Shown in pieces: positions 20,340 through 28,500 of a stretch of DNA of 64,000 nt; the stretch's first letter is position 1, and the number at the start of each line of letters is the position of its first letter. Position numbers and translations under genes: made by a program. The stretch is from Nitrospira sp. (GTDB taxonomy: Bacteria > Nitrospirota > Nitrospiria > Nitrospirales > Nitrospiraceae), in the NCBI GenBank assembly GCA_015709715.1, contig CP054184.1:806001-870000 (forward strand), given 5' to 3'. Under the pieces are notes generated by a model that made no database searches, was not told the DNA's origin, and was given only the letters and a program-made list of their open reading frames with translations.

Positions 20340-20579
20340 CGTGTCCCTCCTTCGCCCATCGTAGTGGGAGGACACCGTCGATGCAAGCAACGGCTTCGCG
20401 ATCCTGGCAGTGCGGGAGTGAGCGGCTTACTCGGCGATGGTGATGGCGGGGGTGGGCGGAACAACCGTGCGTCCGGAACCGATGGGGAGCACACAAATCA
20501 AGCCCGGGACACGGTAGACACCTTACGGGCTCTTCGGCTAATATGGCGATTCGTTTCAGCCAGCCTTTGATTCTGCCGT

Positions 20580-20655
20580 GGCGGTGTAGCTCAGTTGGCA
20601 GAGCAGCGGACTCATAAGCCGCGGGTCACCCGTTCAATCCGGGTCACCGCCACCA
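20580..20655 (+). tRNA. tRNA with anticodon CAU (elongator Met, or Ile2 if modified)
   Basis: A 76-nt cloverleaf with encoded CCA. The acceptor stem GGCGGTG pairs with CACCGCC. D arm is GCTC/GAGC, anticodon loop CTCATAA, variable loop GGGTC and T arm ACCCG/CGGGT with TTCAATC loop. The anticodon stem GCGGA/GCCGC has four pairs and an A-G mismatch next to the loop. CAU is read as elongator Met; a tRNA-Ile2 substrate of TilS would look the same in the loop, and I cannot separate the two. It is not an initiator, because the first acceptor pair is a normal G-C and the anticodon stem lacks three consecutive G-C pairs at the loop. Confidence 0.93.
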
Positions 20656-20673
20656 ACTCCACTTCAGTCCCCC

Positions 20674-20856
20674 TTATCCGCAACAGCCGCTCTCGAATTG
20701 CCGACGCTGATAGTCGAAGACTAAACAGCGAATGCAGACCTCGCGCACGACCTTCGCCCGCTCATCGACCACCGGCGTACGCCGCAAGACATAGTGGCCG
20801 CAATCCGCACAGTGACCCTCCGTCACCGCGTGACAATCAGAAGAGACAGTGCTCAT
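20674..20856 (-). CDS. Small zinc-ribbon-like protein (60 aa)
   Basis: Short Cys-rich protein, MSTVSSDCHAVTEGHC at the start, with paired CxxC knuckles (CADC and CIRC) and a terminal CCG, the pattern of a structural zinc ribbon. ATG 20856 is preceded by GGAGGA at proper spacing (nine nt), so this start is preferred over longer in-frame options. It overlaps the upstream coiled-coil gene by 20 bp and is likely co-translated with it. No function can be assigned; a nucleic-acid or protein adaptor role would be typical for such proteins. Confidence 0.65.
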   Translation of the reverse strand: MSTVSSDCHAVTEGHCADCGHYVLRRTPVVDERAKVVREVCIRCLVFDYQRRQFESGCCG

Positions 20857-21079
20857 GGCGTTCGATCCTCCTGTTTTCTCGCACGGGTGTGCGGCCCGGC
20901 GCGACCGGCTTGAGGCCCCCGAACAGCGTCCGGAGACGCGATGTTCCCGACCACGCATGGAGGGGCGCCTGCTTCGCCCGAGAGAGTTCGCGCTGCAGGG
21001 CCCCAATCTGCCCATTCAACTGCGCTACCATTCGTTCCAACTCCTGAACCCGATCGAACATGGTTTCTCGTGGGATCAT
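20837..21079 (-). CDS. Small coiled-coil protein (80 aa)
   Basis: Hypothetical protein whose first 35 residues, MFDRVQELERMVAQLNGQIG and the following heptads, form a clear amphipathic coiled coil. A basic, low-complexity tail follows. The ATG at 21079 has an AAGGAGGG ribosome-binding site about 8 nt upstream, which supports expression. It is followed by the zinc-ribbon protein and lies downstream of the LexA-like repressor gene on the same strand, 24 bp away, so the three may be one transcript. No homologue is recognised. Confidence 0.6.
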   Translation of the reverse strand: MIPRETMFDRVQELERMVAQLNGQIGALQRELSRAKQAPLHAWSGTSRLRTLFGGLKPVAPGRTPVRENRRIERHEHCLF

Positions 21080-21103
21080 GGTTCAACCCTCCTTGGCTTA
21101 CGC

Positions 21104-21667
21104 TTAGTCACAATGGCGAATCACACCGACGAGCACCCCTTCAATGGCGAACTCATCGTCCGGGGTCACGATCAAGGGTTGCATGGCCGAATTGGCCGGG
21201 TGGAGTTCGATGTGGCGGGCGCACTTGAAGTAGGTCTTGATGGTCGCTTCGCGATTGACCAGGGCCACGACCGTTTGGCCGTTTCGCGCCGTGGCCTGTT
21301 TCCGCACGACGACCACATCACCGGGCAGGATGCCGTCCTCGATCATCGACTCCCCCTTCACGCGAAGCGCGAAGGTGTCACCCCGCCCCGCCATGGTCGG
21401 CGGCACATCCACCCATTCTGCTTGGGCTACGGGTTCGATGGGGACACCGGCCGCCACGACCCCGGCCATGGGCACCACGGAAGACGTGGGCGCCTGCCTG
21501 GTACGTTCCAACTGGGTCAAGGCCACTCCCACGGCTCCGCCGATGCGACGCATACCGGACTCATACCGCGCCACCGACACCCGCGTCGTGTGGAGCGCCT
21601 CGGCCAGCTGCTCTTGGGTCAATCCCAATTGCTCTCGGATACGTCGAAATTCATTTGCCGTCATCAT
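21104..21667 (-). CDS. LexA-like repressor: XRE helix-turn-helix plus S24 self-cleavage domain
   Basis: Transcriptional repressor of 187 aa. An N-terminal XRE-type HTH (residues 6-55, LTQEQLAEALHTTRVSVARY) is joined to a C-terminal S24 peptidase domain with the scissile Ala73-Gly74 (VVAAGVPIE), nucleophile Ser107 (GESMIEDGILPGD) and general-base Lys144 (EATIKTYF). Damage-activated RecA would promote self-cleavage and derepression, as for LexA or phage CI-like repressors. LexA proper has a winged helix, whereas this has a phage-type XRE head. A perfect palindrome overlaps the start codon (21667-21683), implying autoregulation. ATG at 21667 or 21664 could be used. Confidence 0.88.
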   Translation of the reverse strand: MMTANEFRRIREQLGLTQEQLAEALHTTRVSVARYESGMRRIGGAVGVALTQLERTRQAPTSSVVPMAGVVAAGVPIEPVAQAEWVDVPPTMAGRGDTFALRVKGESMIEDGILPGDVVVVRKQATARNGQTVVALVNREATIKTYFKCARHIELHPANSAMQPLIVTPDDEFAIEGVLVGVIRHCD

Positions 21668-21683
21668 GTAACCAATGGTTACA
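21667..21683. promoter_or_regulatory. 17-bp perfect palindrome, likely operator of the LexA-like repressor
   Basis: TGTAACCA-A-TGGTTACA is a perfect inverted repeat with a one-base centre. Its left edge is the first base of the repressor start codon, and it overlaps the proposed -10 element. Perfect symmetry and position argue for autorepression. Seen in sequence; binding is inferred. Confidence 0.7.
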
Positions 21684-21704
21684 CGCTTAAGCGAACGATG
21701 TCAA
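21676..21704 (-). promoter_or_regulatory. Promoter of the LexA-like gene, apparently leaderless
   Basis: On the minus strand a consensus -35 TTGACA lies at 21699-21704, followed by a 17-nt spacer and a weak -10 TAACCA at 21676-21681. This places the transcription start within a few bases of the ATG at 21667, and there is no ribosome-binding site before that ATG. A leaderless transcript is therefore likely. Confidence 0.55.
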
Positions 21705-21795
21705 GGGGCCCAGAAATAGCCCGGAGCAACAGGCCGCAGGAAGGAAGCATGGGAAGGGAGCATCAGCGAGCCAGGCCGGAAGGCCTCCATGAGTT

Positions 21796-21823
21796 GGGGT
21801 TGCCGACCGAGATCGGCAACCCC
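21796..21823 (-). terminator. Strong hairpin downstream of the isocitrate dehydrogenase genes
   Basis: Perfect 11-bp inverted repeat GGGGTTGCCGA / TCGGCAACCCC with a six-base loop, starting 14 bp after the stop of the minus-strand gene that ends at 21838. There is no U-tract after it, so it may stop transcription weakly or protect the mRNA 3' end. Confidence 0.6.
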
Positions 21824-21837
21824 GTTCACGAACCGCT

Positions 21838-22194
21838 CTAGTAGGCTTTGCTGAATCCTGCCTCGCCGTCGTAATTCCACAGCTTCTGCGCAGCGGACCA
21901 CCACCACCCCTTCCGCGTCAGGGTATCCAGGAACGCGTTGATCTCGGCATCCTGAACATCCCGGGTGGCCACGAACCGGCAGCGATACCAGTTCACCATC
22001 AACAGATCCGGGCTCACGAATCCCGGCCACACCTTGGTGCCGCGGTTCGAGATGAACTCACACTTAAAGGGGCCGAATTCTCCGTCCGGAAACTTGGGGA
22101 TCCCTCGATCGGTGATGATATACATGTCCACGCCCACGAGCTTGATGTCTTTTTTCTTCTTGGTTGCAATCGCTTCCTGGGTAAACGTCGGCAT
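21838..22194 (-). CDS. Stand-alone C-terminal domain of a long-form isocitrate dehydrogenase (proposed)
   Basis: Protein of 118 aa encoded 11 bp after the isocitrate dehydrogenase. Segments KLVGVDMYIITDRG, FKCEFISNRGTKVWPG, NWYRCRFV and the ending KLWNYDGEAGFSKAY resemble, from memory, the extra C-terminal domain of the roughly 480-aa NADP isocitrate dehydrogenases of Thermus and Rickettsia. The neighbouring enzyme is only 338 aa and lacks that domain, so the two genes together make up one long-form enzyme. The alternative is an unrelated hypothetical protein. The 16 N-terminal residues are basic and look like a linker. A hairpin follows the gene. Confidence 0.65.
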   Translation of the reverse strand: MPTFTQEAIATKKKKDIKLVGVDMYIITDRGIPKFPDGEFGPFKCEFISNRGTKVWPGFVSPDLLMVNWYRCRFVATRDVQDAEINAFLDTLTRKGWWWSAAQKLWNYDGEAGFSKAY

Positions 22195-22205
22195 CGTCTC
22201 CTCCC

Positions 22206-23222
22206 TTACTTCCTTACAACGTCCATCTTCTCAATGATCGCCTGCGCATACTCGTCGGTCTTGGCAGTGCCGCCAACGTCATAGGTGACCGTTTTCCCCT
22301 CATTGAGCACCTGGTACATCGCTGTTTCGATTCGATCAGCCGCCTCCTTCTCATTCAGCCAGCGCAGCATCATGACGCCGGAAACCAAGACGGCCGACGG
22401 ATTGACCTTCTTCATCCCGGCGTACTTCGGCGCAGAACCGTGAACCGCCTCAAAGATGGCGCAGTTGTCGCCGACGTTCGCCCCTGGTGCGAACCCGAGG
22501 CCGCCCATCAGGCCCGCGCACAGATCGGTCAAGATGTCCCCGTAGAGATTGGGCAGAACCAAACAGTCGAACTGCCCGGGATTCCGGACCAACTGCATGG
22601 CGCAGTTATCGATGATGATGTCGCCGGTCTCGATATCGGGATATTTTTGGGCAGCAGCGCGAAAGGCTTCCAGAAACAGGCCGTCGGTCATCTTCATGAT
22701 ATTGGCTTTATGCACGCACACGACTTTCTTGCGCCCGCTGTCCCTGGCCCACTTCAGTGCAAAATCCGCGATACGGTAGGAACCCGGCCACGTAATGACC
22801 TTCAAACATTGCGCGACCTCATCGGACACCATGTGTTCGATCGCAGCGTAAGAGTCTTCCGTGTTCTCGCGGAAGTTGATGATGTCCAGCTTGTCCCACG
22901 GCCGCTTCAACGCGGGAATCAGTCGGACCGGGCGCACATTCGCATACAGATCGAACACCTTCCGCAAGGTCACATTGGCGCTTTTATGCCCCGTCCCGAT
23001 CGGCGTTGTCGTCGGGCCCTTGAGCGCCACCTTGTTTTTGGCGATCGACTGGATCGTCTTGTCCGGCAGCAACGTGTTGTGCTTCTCCAGACAATCGAGG
23101 CCGATGTCCTCATACTCCCACGCGATGTCGACGCCGCTGGCATCGATCACCATCCGTACCGCTTCGCAGATCTCCGGGCCGGTACCTTCACCCGGAATCA
23201 TCGTCACCACATGTCTCGCCAT
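22206..23222 (-). CDS. Isocitrate dehydrogenase (isocitrate/isopropylmalate dehydrogenase family)
   Basis: Oxidative decarboxylation of isocitrate to 2-oxoglutarate (or the reverse reaction in a reductive TCA cycle). Length 338 aa. The substrate loop GHKSANVTLRK (Ser81, Asn83, Arg87) and NFRENTED are isocitrate-type, not isopropylmalate-type. Metal-binding NLYGDILTDL follows. The coenzyme region reads HGSAPKYAG, keeping the Lys-Tyr pair that E. coli uses for NADP, where NAD enzymes usually have Asp-Ile; NADP is therefore favoured. A GGGAGG ribosome-binding site precedes ATG 23222. It is cotranscribed with the small gene at 21838. Confidence 0.92.
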   Translation of the reverse strand: MARHVVTMIPGEGTGPEICEAVRMVIDASGVDIAWEYEDIGLDCLEKHNTLLPDKTIQSIAKNKVALKGPTTTPIGTGHKSANVTLRKVFDLYANVRPVRLIPALKRPWDKLDIINFRENTEDSYAAIEHMVSDEVAQCLKVITWPGSYRIADFALKWARDSGRKKVVCVHKANIMKMTDGLFLEAFRAAAQKYPDIETGDIIIDNCAMQLVRNPGQFDCLVLPNLYGDILTDLCAGLMGGLGFAPGANVGDNCAIFEAVHGSAPKYAGMKKVNPSAVLVSGVMMLRWLNEKEAADRIETAMYQVLNEGKTVTYDVGGTAKTDEYAQAIIEKMDVVRK

Positions 23223-23478
23223 CCTGAACCTCCCTTAGCAGCAAGGGCGATCGGACCATCCGCTCCCCTTTTCGCTCCTCGCTGCAGTGCAAGTCAGATT
23301 CCAGAAGACCGAAGCAGGACAAGAAATTCGTGGCGGCCAGAACTCTCAGAAAATCCGTGGTATTCGCTTTCGCAAGATCGCAGCGCACTAGCAGAGGATT
23401 TGTGGTGAACCAGCACCTCGTGTGCCGACACACAGGGCTCACTGCCGGATGTGCAAAGGCGCTCGCCGAATCGATCTC

Positions 23479-24888
23479 CTATGCCACTGAGAGCGGCGAG
23501 TGCTCTGTCGGCTTGCTCGCGCTACCATCATTGGCCAGGGGTCGGCAAAATCCGCCGAACTGCATGGAGCCCGTCACCACGACGACTCCGCTGGCGCCGG
23601 CCACTTGCACCGCACGATGAAACGCTGCCTCGGGATCGTGCACAATCTCTGCGGCGGCGGCGGTTCGGAATCGCCAAATGTCGGCCAGAACCTGAGGCGC
23701 CGTGGCATTTTCGATCGGGTATTGAGTAAAGATGGCCCGGTCGACCCCTCCACCGGCGAGATGATACAGCATCTTGTCGACTTCCTTGCCATGGGGAAGG
23801 GACGCGAGCAGCACGGTGCGCCGCCCTTCAAACGTGGTCCGCAGAATCGTTGCCAGCCGAGCCGCCGCCGGGGCATTGTGCGCGCTATCCAACAGGACAG
23901 TCGGAGCGCCCGGCACCACTTCACAACAAGCGGCAAGCTCCATCCGCTCGAACACCGTTCGGAGTTCCTCTTCGCCGAGCCCCGGCACCAAGCCGCGACG
24001 GCGTAACACGTCGTAGGCGGCCAGCGCATGAGCCGCATGGCTCGCCATAAAGGGAGCAGGTGAATTGAGCGGCACCTGGCGCCACAGCGCCGAACCAATC
24101 CGAAGCGAGCAGCTTCCTCTGTAGCCGGTACGAGTGACGTCCTGCGCCTCATACTCCTCCCCCATCAGCAAGACTGGGGCGTTCAGCTCAGCGGCCCGAG
24201 ACAGGACGACGGCACGCGGCCCCTCGGGCATCATGCCGCACACCACCGGAGTGAGCGGCTTGATGATGCCGGCTTTCTCGGCGGCAATCTGCTCCAGCGT
24301 GTCTCCCAGGAGATCCATGTGATCATAATCGACGTCCGTGATGACCGAGACCTCCGGTGCAATGACATTGGTCGCATCCAACCGCCCGCCGATTCCCACC
24401 TCGATCACGGCGTAGTCGACCTCGGCTGATCGAAAGACGAAGAAGGCTGCGGTGGTCAGGAACTCAAACGGACTGAGCTCGACCCCCTCCCAGTCCAGGT
24501 AGACTTTGACATTGTTGCAGGCATCGACGAGCGCCTGTTCGCTGATGGGAGTCCCGTTGATCACGATCCGTTCCCGAAAGTGCCGCAGATGGGGACTGGT
24601 ATAGAGCCCCACCTTCATACCGCCGGCCTGAATGAGCCCAGCGATCATCCGGCTGACGGTCGTCTTGCCGTTGGTGCCGGTGACGTGGATTGACCGATAC
24701 TCCCGATCAGGACGCTTGAGTTGATGGAGGCACCGCGAGACGGCGTCGAAACTCACGGTCCCATCGGACGGCCGGCCCCGGAGGATGCAGGCCCTCTCGA
24801 GTTCACGCAGAAAATCCGTTACATCCCCATACGACGAAAAGGGAACCGCACAGTATGGAGGAAATTTGCTCGATGGTGTGTCCGACAT
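23479..24888 (-). CDS. folC: Folylpolyglutamate synthase / dihydrofolate synthase
   Basis: ATP-dependent ligase adding glutamate to dihydropteroate/folates, Mur-ligase superfamily, 469 aa. The P-loop VTGTNGKTTVSRM, the FRERIVINGTPIS substrate loop, VEVGIGGRLDATN-like block (VIEVGIGGRLDATNV), TDVDYDHMDLLGDT and C-terminal LDSAHNAPAAARL are all present. An N-terminal segment of about 20 residues precedes the usual SYGDVTDFLREL start; translation may begin later. It stands alone between dabA-like and icd, with 256 bp of apparently non-coding DNA before icd. Confidence 0.93.
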   Translation of the reverse strand: MSDTPSSKFPPYCAVPFSSYGDVTDFLRELERACILRGRPSDGTVSFDAVSRCLHQLKRPDREYRSIHVTGTNGKTTVSRMIAGLIQAGGMKVGLYTSPHLRHFRERIVINGTPISEQALVDACNNVKVYLDWEGVELSPFEFLTTAAFFVFRSAEVDYAVIEVGIGGRLDATNVIAPEVSVITDVDYDHMDLLGDTLEQIAAEKAGIIKPLTPVVCGMMPEGPRAVVLSRAAELNAPVLLMGEEYEAQDVTRTGYRGSCSLRIGSALWRQVPLNSPAPFMASHAAHALAAYDVLRRRGLVPGLGEEELRTVFERMELAACCEVVPGAPTVLLDSAHNAPAAARLATILRTTFEGRRTVLLASLPHGKEVDKMLYHLAGGGVDRAIFTQYPIENATAPQVLADIWRFRTAAAAEIVHDPEAAFHRAVQVAGASGVVVVTGSMQFGGFCRPLANDGSASKPTEHSPLSVA

Positions 24889-24957
24889 AACCCCTCATTC
24901 CTGCTCGCGCCCAGTTGCGTGCCGATGCCTAAGCCAGGATCCCCTTTGGAGCGCCCA

Positions 24958-27900
24958 TCAGCCGATCTCGGCGGCGGGCCGCCAGGTTCCCGGGCTTTCG
25001 TACCGATAGAATCGCTGCCCGGATGGCTCACAGGCGAGCAATAGCATCCACCCGTTGTTGAACAGGCGCTCCAGGAGTGGTTGGCGCCGGATGATGGCTT
25101 GGATCCGCTCACGCGGAGCTTCGATCAAGGCTGTCAGGCGCATCGGTTCGTGATAGGGGCGCCCCGCATTCAGGACCGTCTGAACCGGCAATCCCATACG
25201 GAGGTCACCCTGGTAGCCCGTCATCACTCCGATCCGGGCGGTCACGTTGTGATAGACCTTGCTCCCGCTCCCATAGACATCGGGATCTGTGGTCGAGAAA
25301 TAGTACTCCATGTTGATCCACTGCGCCACGATCAGAGGAGCCGTCATGATGAATTCGAGCAACTTGCCGTCTTGATCCGAGGCATGGTCGTACGAGTGCA
25401 GGAACGAGCGTCCTCCCAGGTCGGCGCCTTGCGTGAGGGCACGGCTTCCAATGATGAAGAGGCTGTTTCTGGCGAGCCCCCATTCCGGACGCACTTGCGC
25501 CCAATCGAGGCTACGCTGCTCGACGTCCCGGACGGATACTCGAGGATCGGAAGGCGTCGATGATCCAGACAAGGCGGCCCAGCGTTCGGCCGCCGCGGCC
25601 ATGCCGGCCTCCTGCACATCCTCCAGAATGTGCGCCAGCTCCTTCCGGTGCGTCGCCGGCACATCCTCCAGATCCGCAATCCGGAGCCGATCTGTGGTCG
25701 TGTCGTGCAGGGCCGGAACGAAATAGGTATCCGGAGGGATGGTGATCCCCCGGCGCGCCAGCACTTCTCGCACCCGCGGCCGGTTGGCGAGCAGGGCGAA
25801 CGTCCGCGCGTTCGGCAGTCCGTGGCTACCCCCGCAAGCCCCACAGTCCAAGGCCGACTCATAGGGGTTGTTTTGCGAGGTGCTGCCGTGGCCGCAGAGC
25901 ACGACGAGACGGGCGAACGAGCCGGTCAAGCCCATGAGCCGCAACGACGTCTCCACGTAGTACGCCTGTTCATTGAGCGTAAAGCCCGTCTGCGTGATGC
26001 GGTCGAGACGGGCCCGGGTCCATGGAGGCGTCAAACGGCAATCCCGGCGGAGTTCCTCAATCAAACCCGCCTCCTGTGTCGTCGTGAAGGCAAACAGGCG
26101 ACCAAGCGCTCCCGCCTCCGATTCCCCTCGGTCGAACTCCAGCGCCTGCTGTCGAACGCGCTCCAGAACCTCAGCCGTCATGCCGCCGCCCGCCACATAG
26201 CCATGCTCCCGCAGCCATCGCGCGATCTGCAGACGCTGCTCGGTAGCCACCATGTCTTCGGCTTCCTTGGCTTCCAGCTTATCGACGGTCAGCGTGGTGG
26301 CCACCGGAGGAATCAGCTCCTGCCTCAACCACGCCGTGACACGATGGTACCAGCGGGGACACAATGTCTTGCCCAGGAAGGGAAGCATGAAAAACCAGCC
26401 GATGGCCTCCACCATGACATAGGGGGTGATCACATTGTGTTTGAGGTCATGGAACAGGTCATGCCCGGCCTTGGCGAGCTTCGCGCGCGTTTTGTGCCGT
26501 TGAACGCGCTCGACCTGATAGGTTCTCGGCACCTCCCGCACCAAATGTTTCGGCTTCAGGAGGACGGGGCACAGCTCACACTCATACGGCTCATTCAGCG
26601 GCCGATACGACACGGGTAGCCCAAAGAATCCGGCAAACCCATAGGTTTCGTAGCCGCCACGCTGTTCCAGGTGCCGCCGGAACACCTCAGAGCGCACGTC
26701 GATGCAGAACACGAACTGCGCCGTCGGGCGTACGGAGGGCCGGCCTGGTTCCGGAAGGGGCAGGTACGCCGAGACGAGTGATTCGAGCTTTCCAATGACC
26801 TCCCGCTGGTGCGCCAGTTCATAGGCTTCCAGCCACTTTCGGCTGCGGAGCCGCTCAGAAAACCCACGAAGCCAAATAAACAGGGTGGTCAGATCACCGG
26901 ACGTCGTCGAGGGAATCAGATCAGGGCGAATCCCCACGGCCTTCGCCAGCCGCACCAAGAGGTGGGCCCATGCGGTGAGGGAGTCTTGTTGCCGAACCTG
27001 TTGCCACTCGTGATACCAGCGCCGTCCAAGTTCCTCCCACGCCTGGGCATCGGCGGACCGCCGCCTTCGTCGCAATCGTGCGGCATCCGCCTGCGCTTGC
27101 TTCGTCAGATGCCCCTTTACAAGACTCCGACGGAACCAGAGGGCATGGGGAAACTGCCTGGCATACTCCTGCACGGCTTCGACCGCCCCCATACACGCCA
27201 AGCTCTCGCGGCAGGTCGTGGCAACCAGTTCGCGTTCGTAGAAAAGCCGGACTGCCAGGTATTTCACCAGATCGATCCGATACGCCTCCTGCCAGGGATC
27301 GGCGGTCTGTTCTGCGCGCCATTTGATGAACCCCGTCCACCCCGGCAACGCCGCCAGGTGAAGGGCGAGGTAGTCCTGCCAGGCCGGTTTCGGCACGGTG
27401 AGCCGCTCAAGCGATTCGAGCAGCGCTTCCTCGGGACGGTCCGACAAGCGTTGAATCTTCCGTGACGCCCCTTCGATTCCGCACCAACGCAGGCCGAGGT
27501 CATACTGTGCCGCCGCTTTCCAGGCCCGGAAGAAGGTATCTTCCCGATTCGGCATCACCCACGTCGCCTCTCCCTCATCGCAGAAGGCGGCGCACCATGT
27601 GATCATCTGGCGGTCGATCCAGCCAGTGAGATCGGTCCCAAGCGTACGATCGCACCACGTCGCCATCGTTTCCTGATAAGGCCAGTCCGACGGATCGCAC
27701 GGCAGGGGACACTCCATCTCGGCCCATGAGCCAGAAGACAGAACCTGCATGATCCATTGGGCGATCGCTTCGACGACGGCTGGATCCTCCCCCAACTCAG
27801 CTGCGACGGTGCTGGACGGCCCCCCCCCGCTTGGATCAGGCAGCCTGAGCCCCTCCACCATGCTCGCACGGAGCACGTCCAGCTGGGACACCCGGCGATC

Positions 27901-28194
27901 GCCGAACAGGATGGCTTTATCGGACACCAGCGGCTGTAACACGGCGTCCACGTTCCCAATGTGGATACGCCCCCTGCGGAACGCGTCGCGGAATGCCTCC
28001 TCAGTGAGATAGCCCTTGCCACCGAAGAGTTGCTCCCCTCGCGTCACCGCTGCATCGAAGCTCAGCTCCTCCAACCCCTGCAGAGGATTGCGAGAGATGA
28101 ACGTCCGCATCGGCCAGAGCCGAGCGATGACTTCGCCGGCCAAGTTCACGTGTGACCGCAGTTCCATTCGCTGCGTTTCGGTATACGGCATCAC
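24958..28194 (-). CDS. DabA-like inorganic carbon transport protein (DUF2309 family)
   Basis: Large protein of 1078 aa, homologous to DabA (formerly YbcC/DUF2309), the carbonic-anhydrase-like subunit of DAB bicarbonate-accumulating complexes. The putative zinc site is intact: C497 and D499 in FCIDVRSEVFRRHLE, H769 in CGHGSTSQNNPY and C784 in LDCGACGGSHG. The His-to-Cys spacing of 15 matches characterised DabA. It is longer than the roughly 830-aa Halothiobacillus DabA, with the extra length partly between the two zinc-ligand pairs. It is cytosolic or peripheral, with no clear signal. The membrane partner DabB (NuoL-like) is not adjacent. A GGAGG site precedes ATG 28194 by 10 nt. It would support CO2 fixation. 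Confidence 0.9.
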   Translation of the reverse strand: MMPYTETQRMELRSHVNLAGEVIARLWPMRTFISRNPLQGLEELSFDAAVTRGEQLFGGKGYLTEEAFRDAFRRGRIHIGNVDAVLQPLVSDKAILFGDRRVSQLDVLRASMVEGLRLPDPSGGGPSSTVAAELGEDPAVVEAIAQWIMQVLSSGSWAEMECPLPCDPSDWPYQETMATWCDRTLGTDLTGWIDRQMITWCAAFCDEGEATWVMPNREDTFFRAWKAAAQYDLGLRWCGIEGASRKIQRLSDRPEEALLESLERLTVPKPAWQDYLALHLAALPGWTGFIKWRAEQTADPWQEAYRIDLVKYLAVRLFYERELVATTCRESLACMGAVEAVQEYARQFPHALWFRRSLVKGHLTKQAQADAARLRRRRRSADAQAWEELGRRWYHEWQQVRQQDSLTAWAHLLVRLAKAVGIRPDLIPSTTSGDLTTLFIWLRGFSERLRSRKWLEAYELAHQREVIGKLESLVSAYLPLPEPGRPSVRPTAQFVFCIDVRSEVFRRHLEQRGGYETYGFAGFFGLPVSYRPLNEPYECELCPVLLKPKHLVREVPRTYQVERVQRHKTRAKLAKAGHDLFHDLKHNVITPYVMVEAIGWFFMLPFLGKTLCPRWYHRVTAWLRQELIPPVATTLTVDKLEAKEAEDMVATEQRLQIARWLREHGYVAGGGMTAEVLERVRQQALEFDRGESEAGALGRLFAFTTTQEAGLIEELRRDCRLTPPWTRARLDRITQTGFTLNEQAYYVETSLRLMGLTGSFARLVVLCGHGSTSQNNPYESALDCGACGGSHGLPNARTFALLANRPRVREVLARRGITIPPDTYFVPALHDTTTDRLRIADLEDVPATHRKELAHILEDVQEAGMAAAAERWAALSGSSTPSDPRVSVRDVEQRSLDWAQVRPEWGLARNSLFIIGSRALTQGADLGGRSFLHSYDHASDQDGKLLEFIMTAPLIVAQWINMEYYFSTTDPDVYGSGSKVYHNVTARIGVMTGYQGDLRMGLPVQTVLNAGRPYHEPMRLTALIEAPRERIQAIIRRQPLLERLFNNGWMLLLACEPSGQRFYRYESPGTWRPAAEIG

Positions 28195-28500
28195 GTTTGT
28201 CCTCCACCTGAGACATGTCGGTGTTCGACTCCCTTACATTCCGATACGAAGCAAAAACGAGGCCGCACGTGCCGCTCATCGCTTCAGGCACAGAACCCGC
28301 TGCTGGAGAAGGGGGCACGTGTCACCACCATCGAGCCACGACGGTCGGCGATGAGCGTTCAGTGGGAGCGACTGGTGCGCGGACACACGCCCGTGCGTGC
28401 CTGCACACGGTGAGGAGCATCCGTGACGGAAAGCACCAGTCGACGGGCTTCAGGAAGGAATACGATCGACAGGGCGAGCGCAGACACGCAGGAGAGGTAC
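28195..28500. other. Intergenic region between dabA-like and cysD genes
   Basis: No convincing gene: the open frames here are short, lack ribosome-binding sites and have no recognisable domain. It must hold the dabA-like gene's promoter and any 3' signal of cysD. I see no clear hairpin with a T-tract. Confidence 0.5.

Noticed and set aside
25630..26619. 329-aa plus-strand frame opposite the dabA-like gene
   Set aside because: Antisense to the zinc-site region of a clear DabA homologue; no domain of its own.
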